The notes under the pieces: generated by a model | What the model was told of the DNA's origin: nothing | The model's database searches: none | What the model saw: the letters and a program-made list of their open reading frames with translations, nothing else | In this document: positions 36,121 through 45,010 of the stretch, piece after piece | How positions within the stretch are numbered: position 1 is the first letter of the stretch | Layout of the letters: every line of letters starts with the position of its first letter | Made by a program: the position numbers and the translations under genes | Source: Chryseobacterium taeanense | GTDB lineage: Bacteria > Bacteroidota > Bacteroidia > Flavobacteriales > Weeksellaceae | DNA: 64,000 nt | Direction: 5' to 3' | NCBI RefSeq assembly: GCF_900099685.1 | Contig: NZ_FNDW01000011.1 | Coordinates: 1-64,000, forward strand

Positions 36121-37005
36121 CTATATTTTTTCAGAATCATAATTTTTGATAGCATCCTGATATTTCCATTTTCTATGTGACCAGAGATAATTGTCCGGAC
36201 TTTTATGTAGCGTATTTTCCAGAAGTTTATGAAACTTTTTAATCACTTCATGCTCTACGAATTTTTCTCCATCAGGATAAATCCGGTGATAATTTACCTG
36301 ATAAAATCCGCGCTTTACCTTTTTCATTTCACAATAAATAAAGATCAGATCCATTTTTGTCGCAAGCTTGTCATAGCCTGTAAATACGGGAGTTCTTTGA
36401 TTGAGAAAGTTTAAACCATAGGTAATATGTGCAAAATGTGGAGTCTGGTCTGCCACAAACATATAGGCAGAGCTTCCATTATTTTTTGATCGGAAAATAT
36501 TGAGAATCACCTCTTTGGCTTCCAGAGCTTCATTGCCGAACCTGTTTCGTACAATTTTCATTTGGTTTTCCCAGAAACTGTTGTTTACTTTTCGGTACAC
36601 GGGATGGCAGTGATCTTGTGGAATTACTGTTGCCAAAGCATTGATCCACTCCCAGTTAAAAACGTGTCCTGCCAGTAAAATAATATTTTTACCTTCTGCT
36701 TTCGCCTCATGAAAAAGCTCCTGATTGATATGCTGCATTCTCACTCTGGATTCCGTTTTGGATATACTGAATGATTTTATGGTTTCAACAAGATAATCTG
36801 AAAAATTAAGATAAAATTTCTTTCTTATTTTTTTTATCTCTTCATCTGTTTTTTCCGGAAATGAGTTTTTTAAATTTTGTGTAATAACATCCTTGCGATA
36901 GCCAACAATATAATAATTCAGAAAAAACATAATATCTGAAAAAATATATAAAACTCTCAGCGGAAGCTTGGAAATTAAGTATAATATTTTGATTAGAAAA
37001 TTCAT
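36121..37005 (-). CDS. LpxL/HtrB-family lysophospholipid acyltransferase
   Basis: A membrane-bound acyltransferase of 294 residues, related to the late acyltransferases of lipid A. The HX4E catalytic pair is in LLAGHVFNWEWINA (H114, E119), preceded by an N-terminal hydrophobic helix (LRVLYIFSDIMFFLNYYIVG) and the conserved VITQNLKNSFPE. It heads the operon acyltransferase, glycosyltransferase, secreted protein, exonuclease. A minus-strand TAAATTTG (37014-37021) ends eight bases before its ATG, so the leader would be very short. Confidence 0.88.
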   Translation of the reverse strand: MNFLIKILYLISKLPLRVLYIFSDIMFFLNYYIVGYRKDVITQNLKNSFPEKTDEEIKKIRKKFYLNFSDYLVETIKSFSISKTESRVRMQHINQELFHEAKAEGKNIILLAGHVFNWEWINALATVIPQDHCHPVYRKVNNSFWENQMKIVRNRFGNEALEAKEVILNIFRSKNNGSSAYMFVADQTPHFAHITYGLNFLNQRTPVFTGYDKLATKMDLIFIYCEMKKVKRGFYQVNYHRIYPDGEKFVEHEVIKKFHKLLENTLHKSPDNYLWSHRKWKYQDAIKNYDSEKI

Positions 37006-37017
37006 AAAACAGGCAAA

Positions 37018-37050
37018 TTTACGGATAATAAAAATATGGTTGTATTTTTG
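37018..37050 (+). promoter_or_regulatory. Promoter for the thioredoxin-family gene
   Basis: TTTA (37018-37021), a 21-base spacer and TATTTTTG (37043-37050). It overlaps the opposite-strand -7 box of the acyltransferase gene, so the two promoters are back to back. Confidence 0.55.
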
Positions 37051-37085
37051 CTTGCAAATAGTATTATTTTTTTAATTTTATATTT

Positions 37086-37658
37086 ATGAAAAAGTTATTA
37101 TTAATAGGTTTTTGGGGAGTAAGCTTTTTGGGATTTTCCCAGAATGTAAAACCTAAGGAGGATAAAAATAAAGATGAAAAGGCACTTTTGGTAAAGACTG
37201 ACCAGTCTGAACTCGAAGCGAAGAAGAAAGCTGCGGAAGAAAAAGCAAAATTACCCAAACCTTACGATCCGAAGGCTGATGCGGAACAGGATATTCAAAA
37301 TCTGATTGCCAAGGCAAAAAAAGAAAATAAAAACATTATGATTCAGGCAGGTGGAAACTGGTGTATCTGGTGTCTGAGATTCAATCAGTTTGTGCAGACG
37401 ACACCGGAACTGAAGAAACTGGTTGATAAAAATTATTTATATTATCACCTGAATTATTCACCTGATAATAAAAATGAGAAAGTTTTTTCTCAATATGGAA
37501 ATCCCGGAGATAAATTCGGGTATCCTGTTTTTATTGTCCTTAATAAGGACGGAAAAATGATCCATGTTCAGCAAAGTGATGTATTGGAAGAAGGAAAGGG
37601 ATACAGTTTAGAAAAAGTAAAAGAATTTTTCAGTCACTGGACTCCTAAAAAATCATAA
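37086..37658 (+). CDS. Exported thioredoxin-family protein
   Basis: A 190-residue thiol-disulfide protein with a Sec signal (MKKLLLIGFWGVSFLGFSQ), a lysine-rich linker (about 21-60), and a thioredoxin fold from about 62. The redox pair is C93/C96 in GGNWCIWCLRF, matching the DUF255/thioredoxin_7 type rather than classical WCGPC. KFGYPVFIVLNKDGKMIHVQ gives the cis-proline segment. The expected role is reducing or isomerising disulfides in the periplasm. A terminator follows. Confidence 0.87.
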   Translation: MKKLLLIGFWGVSFLGFSQNVKPKEDKNKDEKALLVKTDQSELEAKKKAAEEKAKLPKPYDPKADAEQDIQNLIAKAKKENKNIMIQAGGNWCIWCLRFNQFVQTTPELKKLVDKNYLYYHLNYSPDNKNEKVFSQYGNPGDKFGYPVFIVLNKDGKMIHVQQSDVLEEGKGYSLEKVKEFFSHWTPKKS

Positions 37659-37663
37659 ATAAG

Positions 37664-37690
37664 ACCGGGACAATTTCCCGGTTTATTTTT
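37664..37690. terminator. Bidirectional terminator between convergent genes
   Basis: ACCGGGA (37664-37670) pairs with TCCCGGT (37676-37682), followed by a T-rich stretch; the aldehyde dehydrogenase gene converges from the right. Confidence 0.75.
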
Positions 37691-37694
37691 TAGT

Positions 37695-39062
37695 TTAAAA
37701 GTTCAATAGTTTTCTTATCCATCCCAGCTTTTTCTCGGAATACGGTGGGTATTTTATTTTTGGCTCACCCCAGGTGACCTTCTCTAAAATTGCTTTCTGA
37801 TGCGAAAATGTATCAAAACCAAACTTACCATGATAATTTCCTATACCGGAATTTCCCACTCCTCCAAACGGAAGATTTTCATTGCCTAAATGCATTATTA
37901 CCTCATTGATACAGCCTCCTCCAAACGATAGTTTGTTCTTGAAAATTTCTTTTTCTTCAGCATTACTGGTGAATAAATAGGCTGCAAGCGGCTTTTCCAA
38001 ATCTGAAAGCTGGTTTACAATAATATTAAAATTAGTAAACGAAATAACAGGCAAAATCGGCCCGAAAATTTCTTCCTGCATGACTTCATCTTCCCAATTA
38101 ATATGGGTTAAAATAGTAGGCTCTATATACAGCTCTTCGCGATTAAAGTTACCGCCGAAATAAATTTTATCTTTATTTATCAGGTGAGTTAGCCTGTCGA
38201 AATTTTTGACATTAATAATTCTCGTATAATGCTCAGATTCAGGCTTATAATCAAATTCTTTGATGTATTTCCTTAACGTTTCCAGAAACTGCTCCTGTAC
38301 CGATTCTTCAACAAGCAGATAATCTGGTGCTACACAGGTTTGGCCGGCATTCAGGAATTTCCCCCATACAATTCTTTTTGCCGCGATCTCCAGATTGGCA
38401 TCTTTTGTAACAATAGCCGGAGACTTTCCTCCAAGCTCTAAAGTAACCGGAGTAAGGTTTTTTGAAGCCGCTTCATAAACAATCTTGCCAACCTTTGTGC
38501 TTCCTGTAAAAAATATTTTATCAAATCTCAATTTTAAAAGCTCAGTGGTTTCATCTATGCCACCTTCATAAGCATATAAATATTCCGGAGGAAAATTATC
38601 GTTGATGATTTTAGTCATCACTTTCATTGTATTTTCTGCAATCTCACTGGGTTTCACAACACAACAGTTTCCGGCTGCGATAGCTGCTATAACAGGGGAT
38701 AATGAAAGCTGGTAAGGATAATTCCAAGCTCCGATAACGAGAATGTTTCCCAACGGTTCCAGATGAATTCTGCTTTTCCCGATTTGATTGATAAGATTGG
38801 TTCTTACTTTTTTCGTTTTGGAAAGCGATTTCAAATTTTTCAGGTAATAATTGATATCATTAATGATAAATGAAATTTCTGTGGTGAATGTATCAAATCT
38901 GGATTTACCAAAATCTTTCTCAATAGCTTCATATAAAAGATTTTCATTCTTGATAATAACCTCTTTCAGTTTTTCAAGATACATTCTGCGAAATTTAATA
39001 TTTTTCGTCTGATTAGTTTTGAAAAATTCTTTTTGTTTTGATACGATGTCACTAATTTCCAT
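37695..39062 (-). CDS. Aldehyde dehydrogenase
   Basis: An NAD(P)-dependent aldehyde dehydrogenase of 455 residues, the short form without an N-terminal extension, as in fatty-aldehyde and coniferyl-aldehyde types. The catalytic Glu lies in TLELGGKSPAIV (about 209) and Cys in LNAGQTCVAPDYLL (about 243); NILVIGAWNYPYQLSLSP and FFTGSTKVGKIV bind the cofactor. PFGGVGNSGIGNYHG is the usual C-terminal signature. It is monocistronic; the substrate is unassigned. Confidence 0.93.
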   Translation of the reverse strand: MEISDIVSKQKEFFKTNQTKNIKFRRMYLEKLKEVIIKNENLLYEAIEKDFGKSRFDTFTTEISFIINDINYYLKNLKSLSKTKKVRTNLINQIGKSRIHLEPLGNILVIGAWNYPYQLSLSPVIAAIAAGNCCVVKPSEIAENTMKVMTKIINDNFPPEYLYAYEGGIDETTELLKLRFDKIFFTGSTKVGKIVYEAASKNLTPVTLELGGKSPAIVTKDANLEIAAKRIVWGKFLNAGQTCVAPDYLLVEESVQEQFLETLRKYIKEFDYKPESEHYTRIINVKNFDRLTHLINKDKIYFGGNFNREELYIEPTILTHINWEDEVMQEEIFGPILPVISFTNFNIIVNQLSDLEKPLAAYLFTSNAEEKEIFKNKLSFGGGCINEVIMHLGNENLPFGGVGNSGIGNYHGKFGFDTFSHQKAILEKVTWGEPKIKYPPYSEKKLGWIRKLLNF

Positions 39063-39156
39063 AAAGTAAATTTCTGGAACTAAAGCAAATTATTTGCCTA
39101 AAGTGAAATTAAGGAATAATTAAATAGCTATATATAAACTGCTATGAATATATAAA

Positions 39157-39182
39157 AAAACCACCTCGAAAGAGATGGTTTT
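39157..39182 (-). terminator. Terminator of rpsF-rpsR-rplI
   Basis: AAAACCACCTC pairs with GAGATGGTTTT (one G-U pair) around GAAA; read leftwards it ends in a T-run, 25 bp after rplI. Confidence 0.8.
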
Positions 39183-39206
39183 GTATGATGAAAAATTCTT
39201 TTCTGA

Positions 39207-39716
39207 TTAAGCTTCTTCAGAAGGAGCTTCTTCTTTTTTAGCAGGAGCCGCTTTCGGAGCTTCTACCGGAGCGTCAGATACGATATCGAATTCGAAATTG
39301 TACTCAACATTTCTGTGTAATCTGATGTTTGCAGTTACTTTACCAGTTCTCTTGATTGTATTTCCTGGAATTTTGATGTATTTTTTCTCTACAGATACTC
39401 CAGCTTTTTCAAGAGCAGCAGAAAGATCTGCATTGTTGATAGATCCGAATAATTTATCACCAGAACCTACTTTTGCAGGAATTGTGATAGAAGTTTTCTT
39501 CAATTGCTCAACGACAGCGTTTGCAGCAGAGATTAATTTAGCTTCTTCTTCTTTTCTAGCTTCCAAAGTAGCTTCTAAAGCTGCCTTGTTTTTAGGTGTA
39601 GCTAAAAGTGCGTATCCTTGTGGGATTAAGAAGTTTCTTGCGTAACCAGGCTTTACACTTACTGTGTCAAATTCAAGACCTAAGTTTTCTACGTCTTTTT
39701 TTAGGATAATGTCCAT
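39207..39716 (-). CDS. rplI: 50S ribosomal protein L9
   Basis: Binds 23S rRNA near the L1 stalk. The 169 residues begin MDIILKKDVENLGLEFDTV and continue VKPGYARNFLIPQGYALLAT, the L9 signature. The C-terminal tail past about 150 is Ala/Pro/Glu/Lys-rich (EAPKAAPAKKEEAPSEEA) and extends beyond the E. coli length. It is last in the rpsF-rpsR-rplI operon, the usual order. A 156-bp gap with short repeats separates it from rpsR. Confidence 0.97.
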   Translation of the reverse strand: MDIILKKDVENLGLEFDTVSVKPGYARNFLIPQGYALLATPKNKAALEATLEARKEEEAKLISAANAVVEQLKKTSITIPAKVGSGDKLFGSINNADLSAALEKAGVSVEKKYIKIPGNTIKRTGKVTANIRLHRNVEYNFEFDIVSDAPVEAPKAAPAKKEEAPSEEA

Positions 39717-39732
39717 TGTTGTTGTCCTTTTT

Positions 39733-39808
39733 TTAGATATTAGAAGTGAGAAATTAGAAACTAGACTTAATGTCCTTTGTCTGAAATCTGAAATCTAAAA
39801 TCAAGTTA
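39733..39808. repeat. Degenerate TTAGAA / TCTGAAA repeat patch between rplI and rpsR
   Basis: Near-copies of TTAGAAGTGAGAAATTAGAAA, then TCTGAAATCTGAAATCTAAAA. These interrupt an otherwise tight ribosomal-protein operon and look like the same low-complexity family as 19170-19197. Confidence 0.55.
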
Positions 39809-39872
39809 GAATTAATTATTTATTCAGCAACAAAAAGCCAAAAGCTGAAGCTAATGGCTAATTGCAATTTTT

Positions 39873-40175
39873 TTATTTCAATAAGTCAGCTACGTATGGT
39901 AGTAAAGCTAAATGTCTAGCTCTTTTGATAGCAGCAGAAACTTTTCTTTGGTATTTTAAAGAAGTTCCTGTATATCTTCTTGGTAAAATTTTACCTTGTT
40001 CGTTTACGAACTGTAATAAGAAATCAGCGTCTTTGTAATCAACGTGCTTAATTCCGTATTTTTTGAATCTACAATATTTCTTTTCAGATTTTGTATTGAT
40101 ATCAAGCGGAGTAAGGAATTTTACTTCAGATTCTCCTCCAGCTGAGGCTTGTTTAGCCATTTCGTCTATTGCCAT
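39873..40175 (-). CDS. rpsR: 30S ribosomal protein S18
   Basis: Pairs with S6 on the platform of the small subunit. The 100 residues have the basic S18 core [36 protein letters not shown] and [14 protein letters not shown]. The N terminus ([18 protein letters not shown]) is a lineage-specific extension. The gene is 32 bp downstream of rpsF. Confidence 0.97.
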   Translation of the reverse strand: MAIDEMAKQASAGGESEVKFLTPLDINTKSEKKYCRFKKYGIKHVDYKDADFLLQFVNEQGKILPRRYTGTSLKYQRKVSAAIKRARHLALLPYVADLLK

Positions 40176-40207
40176 GTCTTGTCTTTTTTAAAAAATAGGG
40201 TTAATAA

Positions 40208-40549
40208 TTAAGCTTTAGCTGCTTTTACTTTTGCTCTTCTTGTTACAGCGTACTCAACAGCGTGTTTGTCTAGTTTTGTAGTAAGGTAACGGATTACTCT
40301 CTCGTCACGCTTGAATGCTAATTCTAAATCAGCAACTACAGAACCTTCACCTTTAAATTCAATTAAAGTGTAAAATCCGTTCTTTTTCAATTGGATCGGG
40401 TAAGCTAATTTTTTTAATCCCCAGTTTTCTTTAGCAACGATTTCGCAGTTCTTTTCTTTGATAAGATCTACATACTTGTTCACTGCTTCCTCCACCTGTG
40501 CATCAGATAGAACGGGAGTTAAAATGAAAACAGTTTCGTAATTGTTCAT
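40208..40549 (-). CDS. rpsF: 30S ribosomal protein S6
   Basis: A 113-residue ribosomal protein beginning [16 protein letters not shown], with [20 protein letters not shown] and the C-terminal [20 protein letters not shown] typical of S6. It heads the operon. The leader is only about 25-30 bases by the mapped promoter; I found no S6:S18 autoregulatory motif of the kind known from other bacteria. Confidence 0.97.
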   Translation of the reverse strand: MNNYETVFILTPVLSDAQVEEAVNKYVDLIKEKNCEIVAKENWGLKKLAYPIQLKKNGFYTLIEFKGEGSVVADLELAFKRDERVIRYLTTKLDKHAVEYAVTRRAKVKAAKA

Positions 40550-40583
40550 AATGTTAAATGAATTTGTTAATTATTTCGAGGTG

Positions 40584-40615
40584 CAAAAGTATTTAAATTA
40601 TTTGTAATATACAAG
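40584..40615 (-). promoter_or_regulatory. Promoter of the rpsF operon
   Basis: On the minus strand: CTTG (40612-40615), a 20-base spacer and TACTTTTG (40584-40591). This is among the best matches to the flavobacterial consensus in the window and fits a strong ribosomal promoter. Confidence 0.7.
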
Positions 40616-40687
40616 AGATTGTGGGGATAAATCAATAATATTAGTAAGATAAAATCGATTAGTGTAAACAAATGAGATTATCATACA

Positions 40688-40715
40688 AAAAACCTCCGGA
40701 AATCCGAAGGTTTTT
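40688..40715 (-). terminator. Terminator of the second E2 gene
   Basis: A 12-bp stem (40688-40699 with 40704-40715) that forms fully, with one G-U pair, on the minus-strand transcript; a T-run follows in that direction. Confidence 0.75.
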
Positions 40716-40789
40716 GTATTGATAGATGCTTTTGACAAGCTTAACATGACACTTGCATCAATTATAACTTATCAATCACCATTTATAGA

Positions 40790-42097
40790 TTATATTTCAG
40801 TATTGAGATCCCAATTTTCAAGGTAATCGTGAACGTGTTTCAACATCATTCCTCCTAAAGAACCGTCAACAACCCTGTGGTCGTATGAGTGAGACATAAA
40901 CATAAGGTTTCTGATCGCAATCACATCTCCATCCGGAGTTTCAAGAACGGCAGGCTTTTTAACGATGGCTCCGATTGCCAAAATCGCTACTTGAGGTTGT
41001 GGAATAATTGGTGTTCCCATAAGGTTTCCGAAGCTTCCTACGTTAGAAATGGTGTAAGTAGCACCCTGAGTGTCTTCAGGTCTTAATTTTTTATTTCTTG
41101 CTCTGTATGCTAAATCATTAATTGCTTTTGCCAATCCTGAAAGCGATAATTGATCTGCATTTTTGATTACAGGGACAATAAGATTTCCGTCTGGTAAAGC
41201 AGTTGCCATACCGATATTGATGTTTTTCTTTTTGATGATATTTTCACCGCTGATGGAAACATTAATCATCGGGAAATCCTGAATTGCTTTTACCACCGCC
41301 TTTACGAAAATCGGCATGAAAGTCAGTTTTTCACCTTCACGCTTTTCAAAAACAGCTTTATTTTTATTTCTCCATTTTACAACGTTGGTAACGTCGGTTT
41401 CAATAAAAGAAGTAACGTGAGGAGCAATCTGCTTAGCTTTCACCATATTTTCAGCGATAATTTTTCTCATTCTGTCCATTGGAATGATCTCATCGCCTGC
41501 TGCAGCTGTAATCGTAGAAGCAGGAACAGATGTTGCCACAGGTTGTGCAATCGGAGCAGCCTGTTGTACCGGAGCTTGAGGAGCCGGCTGGCTTCCTCTG
41601 TTTTTAACGTATGCTAAAATATCTTCTTTTGTAATTCTTCCTTCCAAACCGCTTCCTTTAATAGATTTCAGTTCAGTTTCAGAAATATTTTCCTCTTGTG
41701 CAATTGATTTTACAAGCGGAGAAAGATAAAGGTCTCCCGAAAATTCTGTAGAAGCTGATACTTTTAACGGTTCCTCTATCGTTTTTAAAGTTTCCGCATC
41801 CGGAGCTGAAGCAGGAGTTTCTGTAACTGTTTCTTCAGAAGTGTTGTTTCCTTCTCCCTCAATTTCTAAAATAGCAATAGCTTCGCCTACTTTTGCAACC
41901 TCGTCTTTCTGTTTTAAAATCTTTACGATTTTCCCCGAAACTGGTGTCGGAACGTCTGAATCTACTTTGTCAGTTGCAATCTCCACTACGGAATCATCTT
42001 CTTTCACAATATCGCCTTCGTTGAACAACCAAGTGATAATTGTCGCTTCCATAACACCTTCTCCCATGGAAGGAAGCAATAATTTGTACTCTGCCAT
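40790..42097 (-). CDS. 2-oxo acid dehydrogenase E2 (branched-chain or pyruvate type)
   Basis: A lipoate acyltransferase of 435 residues: lipoyl domain 1-77 with K44 in EIATDKVDSDVP, an Ala/Pro/Glu-rich linker, a subunit-binding domain around 125-160 (LSPLVKSIAQEENISETEL), and a catalytic domain ending with the active His in MSHSYDHRVVDGSLGG. It is not the succinyltransferase (that is sucB), and no E1 or E3 gene is adjacent, so pyruvate and branched-chain substrates are both possible; the EIATDKVDSDV lipoyl motif favours the branched-chain type. A TATATTTG box (minus strand, 42118-42125) lies 20 bases before its ATG. Confidence 0.88.
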   Translation of the reverse strand: MAEYKLLLPSMGEGVMEATIITWLFNEGDIVKEDDSVVEIATDKVDSDVPTPVSGKIVKILKQKDEVAKVGEAIAILEIEGEGNNTSEETVTETPASAPDAETLKTIEEPLKVSASTEFSGDLYLSPLVKSIAQEENISETELKSIKGSGLEGRITKEDILAYVKNRGSQPAPQAPVQQAAPIAQPVATSVPASTITAAAGDEIIPMDRMRKIIAENMVKAKQIAPHVTSFIETDVTNVVKWRNKNKAVFEKREGEKLTFMPIFVKAVVKAIQDFPMINVSISGENIIKKKNINIGMATALPDGNLIVPVIKNADQLSLSGLAKAINDLAYRARNKKLRPEDTQGATYTISNVGSFGNLMGTPIIPQPQVAILAIGAIVKKPAVLETPDGDVIAIRNLMFMSHSYDHRVVDGSLGGMMLKHVHDYLENWDLNTEI

Positions 42098-42160
42098 TTT
42101 TAATTTTTAGATTTTGACAAATATATAAAAAAAATCGATTTTTTTATGAAATATTAAATT

Positions 42161-42988
42161 TTAGAAAAATTCAATGTAAATATTCTCTCCGACGTTGAGA
42201 CCGAACAGAGATTTTGCACCGTTCTTTCGGCTCCCTTTATAAATCGTAAGCTCCAAAAGCTGACTGTCATTGAAAATAGCTGCAGATTGCCCATGAAATT
42301 CCGTTTCTCTTTCCCAGTCAGAAACTACTTCCGTGTGGCTCAGGAAAATTCTTGAAAGACTTAAATTTCTGAATTTTATAGTGAAATTTTCATATCCTTT
42401 ACCAGAACTTTCAAAAAAATCTTTGCTGATATTTGATATTATATTTCCGAAATTATCAATATACGTTACCTCGCCGATAATCATCTTTTCCGACTCGTTG
42501 TAAACTGGTTTCGGGAAAAGAAGCTGCTTAGCAGTATCGATTTTTCTTCCGATTACTTCGGGAAGTCCGCCATTGGCCAAATGTACTGCCGCAGGTACAA
42601 AAACATCGGTTGATGTAAAATTTACAATATCGTCAAATCGGTTGTTTAAAGTTATTTCGTAGATCGCTTCAGGTTTAATATCAAAAAAAATTAGGCTTAA
42701 AAGTCCATTGTCGGCAGCAATAAAGTAATGTCCGTCTGCTTTATACACAATATTTTTTCTTGATTTGTTGTGGAAACTGTCCACAGAAATTATATGAATT
42801 GTACCTTTCGGAAAATGTTTGTAGGCATTTCTGACGATGTAAGATGTCTGCACAAGGTTGAAAGCCTGGATATCGTGAGTAATATCAATAATGTTAACTT
42901 TCTGATTCAGAGAAAGAATGCTGCCTTTTACAGCGGCAACTCTGTAATCCAAATTTCCGAAATCTGAAGTAAGTGTAATAATTGACAT
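42161..42988 (-). CDS. SAM hydroxide adenosyltransferase (SAM hydrolase, DUF62)
   Basis: Splits S-adenosylmethionine with water into adenosine and methionine; related to fluorinase and chlorinase. The 275 residues begin with the signature IITLTSDFGNLDYRVAAVKG (Asp in TSDFG), followed by IDITHDIQAFNLVQ, FIAADNGLLSLIF and YIDNFGNIISNI. The halogenases carry a particular loop not evident here, so hydrolysis is likelier. A minus-strand TAAATTTG (43015-43022) is a candidate promoter. No halogen-metabolism genes are adjacent. Confidence 0.87.
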   Translation of the reverse strand: MSIITLTSDFGNLDYRVAAVKGSILSLNQKVNIIDITHDIQAFNLVQTSYIVRNAYKHFPKGTIHIISVDSFHNKSRKNIVYKADGHYFIAADNGLLSLIFFDIKPEAIYEITLNNRFDDIVNFTSTDVFVPAAVHLANGGLPEVIGRKIDTAKQLLFPKPVYNESEKMIIGEVTYIDNFGNIISNISKDFFESSGKGYENFTIKFRNLSLSRIFLSHTEVVSDWERETEFHGQSAAIFNDSQLLELTIYKGSRKNGAKSLFGLNVGENIYIEFF

Positions 42989-43123
42989 TGATTGTTTATA
43001 GAATGGTAGAAATGCAAATTTATTTAAAATAAAAAGAAAGCCCGAATGATTGTGGAAAAGAATTTGATATAAATTTCCAAAAAAAGCTTTACATTTAAGT
43101 TCTAAAATTAATAAAAATACTGC

Positions 43124-44083
43124 ATGTTTGAATTAACATATGATTTGGAGGATATCGATGCGAAAATCTTCTATGGAGTTAATAACCAATATTTCAATTT
43201 GATAAAATCTACTTTTCCGACACTTAAAATCACGGGTAGAGATCATTATATCTTTGCATTAGGCAATCAGGAAGCGCTTGATATTTTTAAGCAGAAACTG
43301 GATGACATTGTAAAGTTTATTTCTAAACATAACTCAATCGATCTTAAAGACGTTGAAAATATCCTTAATATAAAAGATGAAAATGAAAAACAGCTTGTTT
43401 TCGATCAGGATATCATCGTAAAAGGGGTAAATGGGAAAATCATTAAGGCCAAAACTACAAATCTTAAAAAACTAGTTAAAGAAACGGAGAAAAAAGATAT
43501 GGTTTTTGCGATTGGACCTGCGGGAACAGGTAAAACGTACACCAGTGTAGCCCTTGCAGCAAGAGCTTTGAGGGATAAGGCCGTAAAAAGAATTGTTCTG
43601 ACGAGACCTGCTGTGGAAGCGGGTGAGAGCCTTGGATTTTTACCGGGTGATCTTAAAGAAAAGCTTGATCCTTATTTGCAACCGTTATATGATGCGCTTC
43701 GGGATATGATTCCTCATGAAAAACTGGAAGGTTTTATTGAAAAGAAAGTGATTGAAGTAGCGCCGTTGGCATTCATGAGAGGAAGAACGCTGGATGATGC
43801 TTTTGTTATTCTGGATGAAGCACAGAACACCACGCATTCTCAGATGAAAATGTTTCTTACCAGAATGGGGATGAATGCTAAATTTATCATAACAGGAGAT
43901 CCGAGCCAGGTCGATCTTCCGCCCAAACAGCAATCCGGACTGAAAGAAGCCATGAGGATTCTGAAAGATGTGAAAGAAATAGGATTTGTACACCTTAATG
44001 AGGAAGATGTTGTAAGGCATCCAGTAGTTAGAAAGATCATTCTGGCTTATAACGACGAGGAGAAAAAGCATAGAAATGATTAA
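43124..44083 (+). CDS. PhoH-family ATPase
   Basis: A cytoplasmic P-loop NTPase of 319 residues. An N-terminal region (1-110), KH-like in part, precedes the PhoH core: Walker A in FAIGPAGTGKTYTSVALA (about 129-145), LTRPAVEAGESLGFLPGDL, Walker B in DAFVILDEAQNTTHSQ, and ITGDPSQVDLP. In other bacteria PhoH proteins are linked to RNA processing and phosphate or stress responses. A terminator follows, so it is a single-gene unit. Confidence 0.93.
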   Translation: MFELTYDLEDIDAKIFYGVNNQYFNLIKSTFPTLKITGRDHYIFALGNQEALDIFKQKLDDIVKFISKHNSIDLKDVENILNIKDENEKQLVFDQDIIVKGVNGKIIKAKTTNLKKLVKETEKKDMVFAIGPAGTGKTYTSVALAARALRDKAVKRIVLTRPAVEAGESLGFLPGDLKEKLDPYLQPLYDALRDMIPHEKLEGFIEKKVIEVAPLAFMRGRTLDDAFVILDEAQNTTHSQMKMFLTRMGMNAKFIITGDPSQVDLPPKQQSGLKEAMRILKDVKEIGFVHLNEEDVVRHPVVRKIILAYNDEEKKHRND

Positions 44084-44107
44084 AAATATATTTTATAAAT
44101 ATACTAT

Positions 44108-44142
44108 AATACAGGAAGTTATACTATCCTGTATTTTTTTTA
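44108..44142 (+). terminator. Terminator of the phoH-like gene
   Basis: AATACAGGA (44108-44116) pairs with 44127-44134 and is followed by an eight-base T-run. Confidence 0.75.
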
Positions 44143-44166
44143 ATTTAAAAATAAAACTCACAGTTG

Positions 44167-44196
44167 TTTGAATTTTGAAAAAAAAGTTTATTTTTG
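44167..44196 (+). promoter_or_regulatory. Promoter of the first beta-barrel gene
   Basis: TTTG (44167-44170), an 18-base spacer and TATTTTTG (44189-44196), both exact boxes, with a leader of about 25 bases to the ATG at 44227. Confidence 0.65.
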
Positions 44197-44226
44197 CGAG
44201 CGAATTACTTAAAAAACTTTTATATC

Positions 44227-44889
44227 ATGAAGAAATTTTTACTTCTGGCATCATTTGCCGTAATGGGAATGAGCGTAAATGCTCAGGAATTCAGATTCGG
44301 GCCTAAAGCAGGTTTCGCTATGTCAACTCTTAAAATTGATGAAAAACAGGATGATTTAGGAAAAAGAAATATGGATCCTAAATATACGTTTTATATCGGA
44401 GGTATGGCAGAATATAAGATCAATGATAATTTTGGTTTTCAGGCGGAAGTTTTATACTCTCCACTTGGAGGAAAAGAGAAAATTGATGGTGTAAATGCAG
44501 GACCTCTTTATGTAGGTGAGCAGACTAAGGTTAATCTAGGAACTCTTTTGGTTCCGATTTCTGCAAAATATTTCATAACAGAAAATTTTTCAGTTGCTGC
44601 GGGTGCTAACTTCGGGATTATTCTTACAGCAAAACAAAAAACTGTAATCGGTTCAGATTTTATGGATATGGAGATAGAGGGTGATAATGGTGAAATGGAT
44701 ATTAAGGATGATATCAAAAAATTAAACATTGCTCCATTTGTAGGCGTAGAATACATGTTGGAAAACGGATTATTTTTTGATGCAAGATACAGTTTAGGAG
44801 TTTCTAACCTTTCTAATGACGGAAGTGGAGGTAAAGTTACCAACAGTTTTGCTCAGATTGGCGTAGGCTTCAAATTCGGAGGGAACTAA
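44227..44889 (+). CDS. Outer-membrane beta-barrel (porin-like) protein 1
   Basis: A 220-residue small barrel. The ATG at 44227 gives the Sec signal MKKFLLLASFAVMGMSVNAQ; an upstream in-frame ATG at 44194 lies inside the promoter box and is rejected. The mature part has PorT/OmpW-like alternating strands: FRFGPKAGFAMSTL, NFGFQAEVLYSPLGG, FVGVEYMLENGLFFDARY, ending FAQIGVGFKFGGN with the terminal aromatic-rich strand used by the Bam machinery. It is the first of five similar genes and has its own promoter and terminator. Confidence 0.85.
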   Translation: MKKFLLLASFAVMGMSVNAQEFRFGPKAGFAMSTLKIDEKQDDLGKRNMDPKYTFYIGGMAEYKINDNFGFQAEVLYSPLGGKEKIDGVNAGPLYVGEQTKVNLGTLLVPISAKYFITENFSVAAGANFGIILTAKQKTVIGSDFMDMEIEGDNGEMDIKDDIKKLNIAPFVGVEYMLENGLFFDARYSLGVSNLSNDGSGGKVTNSFAQIGVGFKFGGN

Positions 44890-44911
44890 GAATTTATTTT
44901 TCAAAAAAATC

Positions 44912-44943
44912 AAAGCGGTACAAAATTTGTTCCGCTTTTTTTG
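44912..44943 (+). terminator. Terminator after barrel gene 1
   Basis: AAAGCGG (44912-44918) pairs with CCGCTTT (44932-44938), extended inwards with one mismatch, followed by a T-run. Confidence 0.8.
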
Positions 44944-45010
44944 TGGTTTTCAGATACCACATTTTAGTGAATAACAATTCAGATAATTTAACTATTTAAA
45001 CTATTTAAAA

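Noticed and set aside
40550..40680. S6:S18 autoregulatory leader of rpsF
   Set aside because: The predicted leader is too short and no conserved bulged hairpin is visible.
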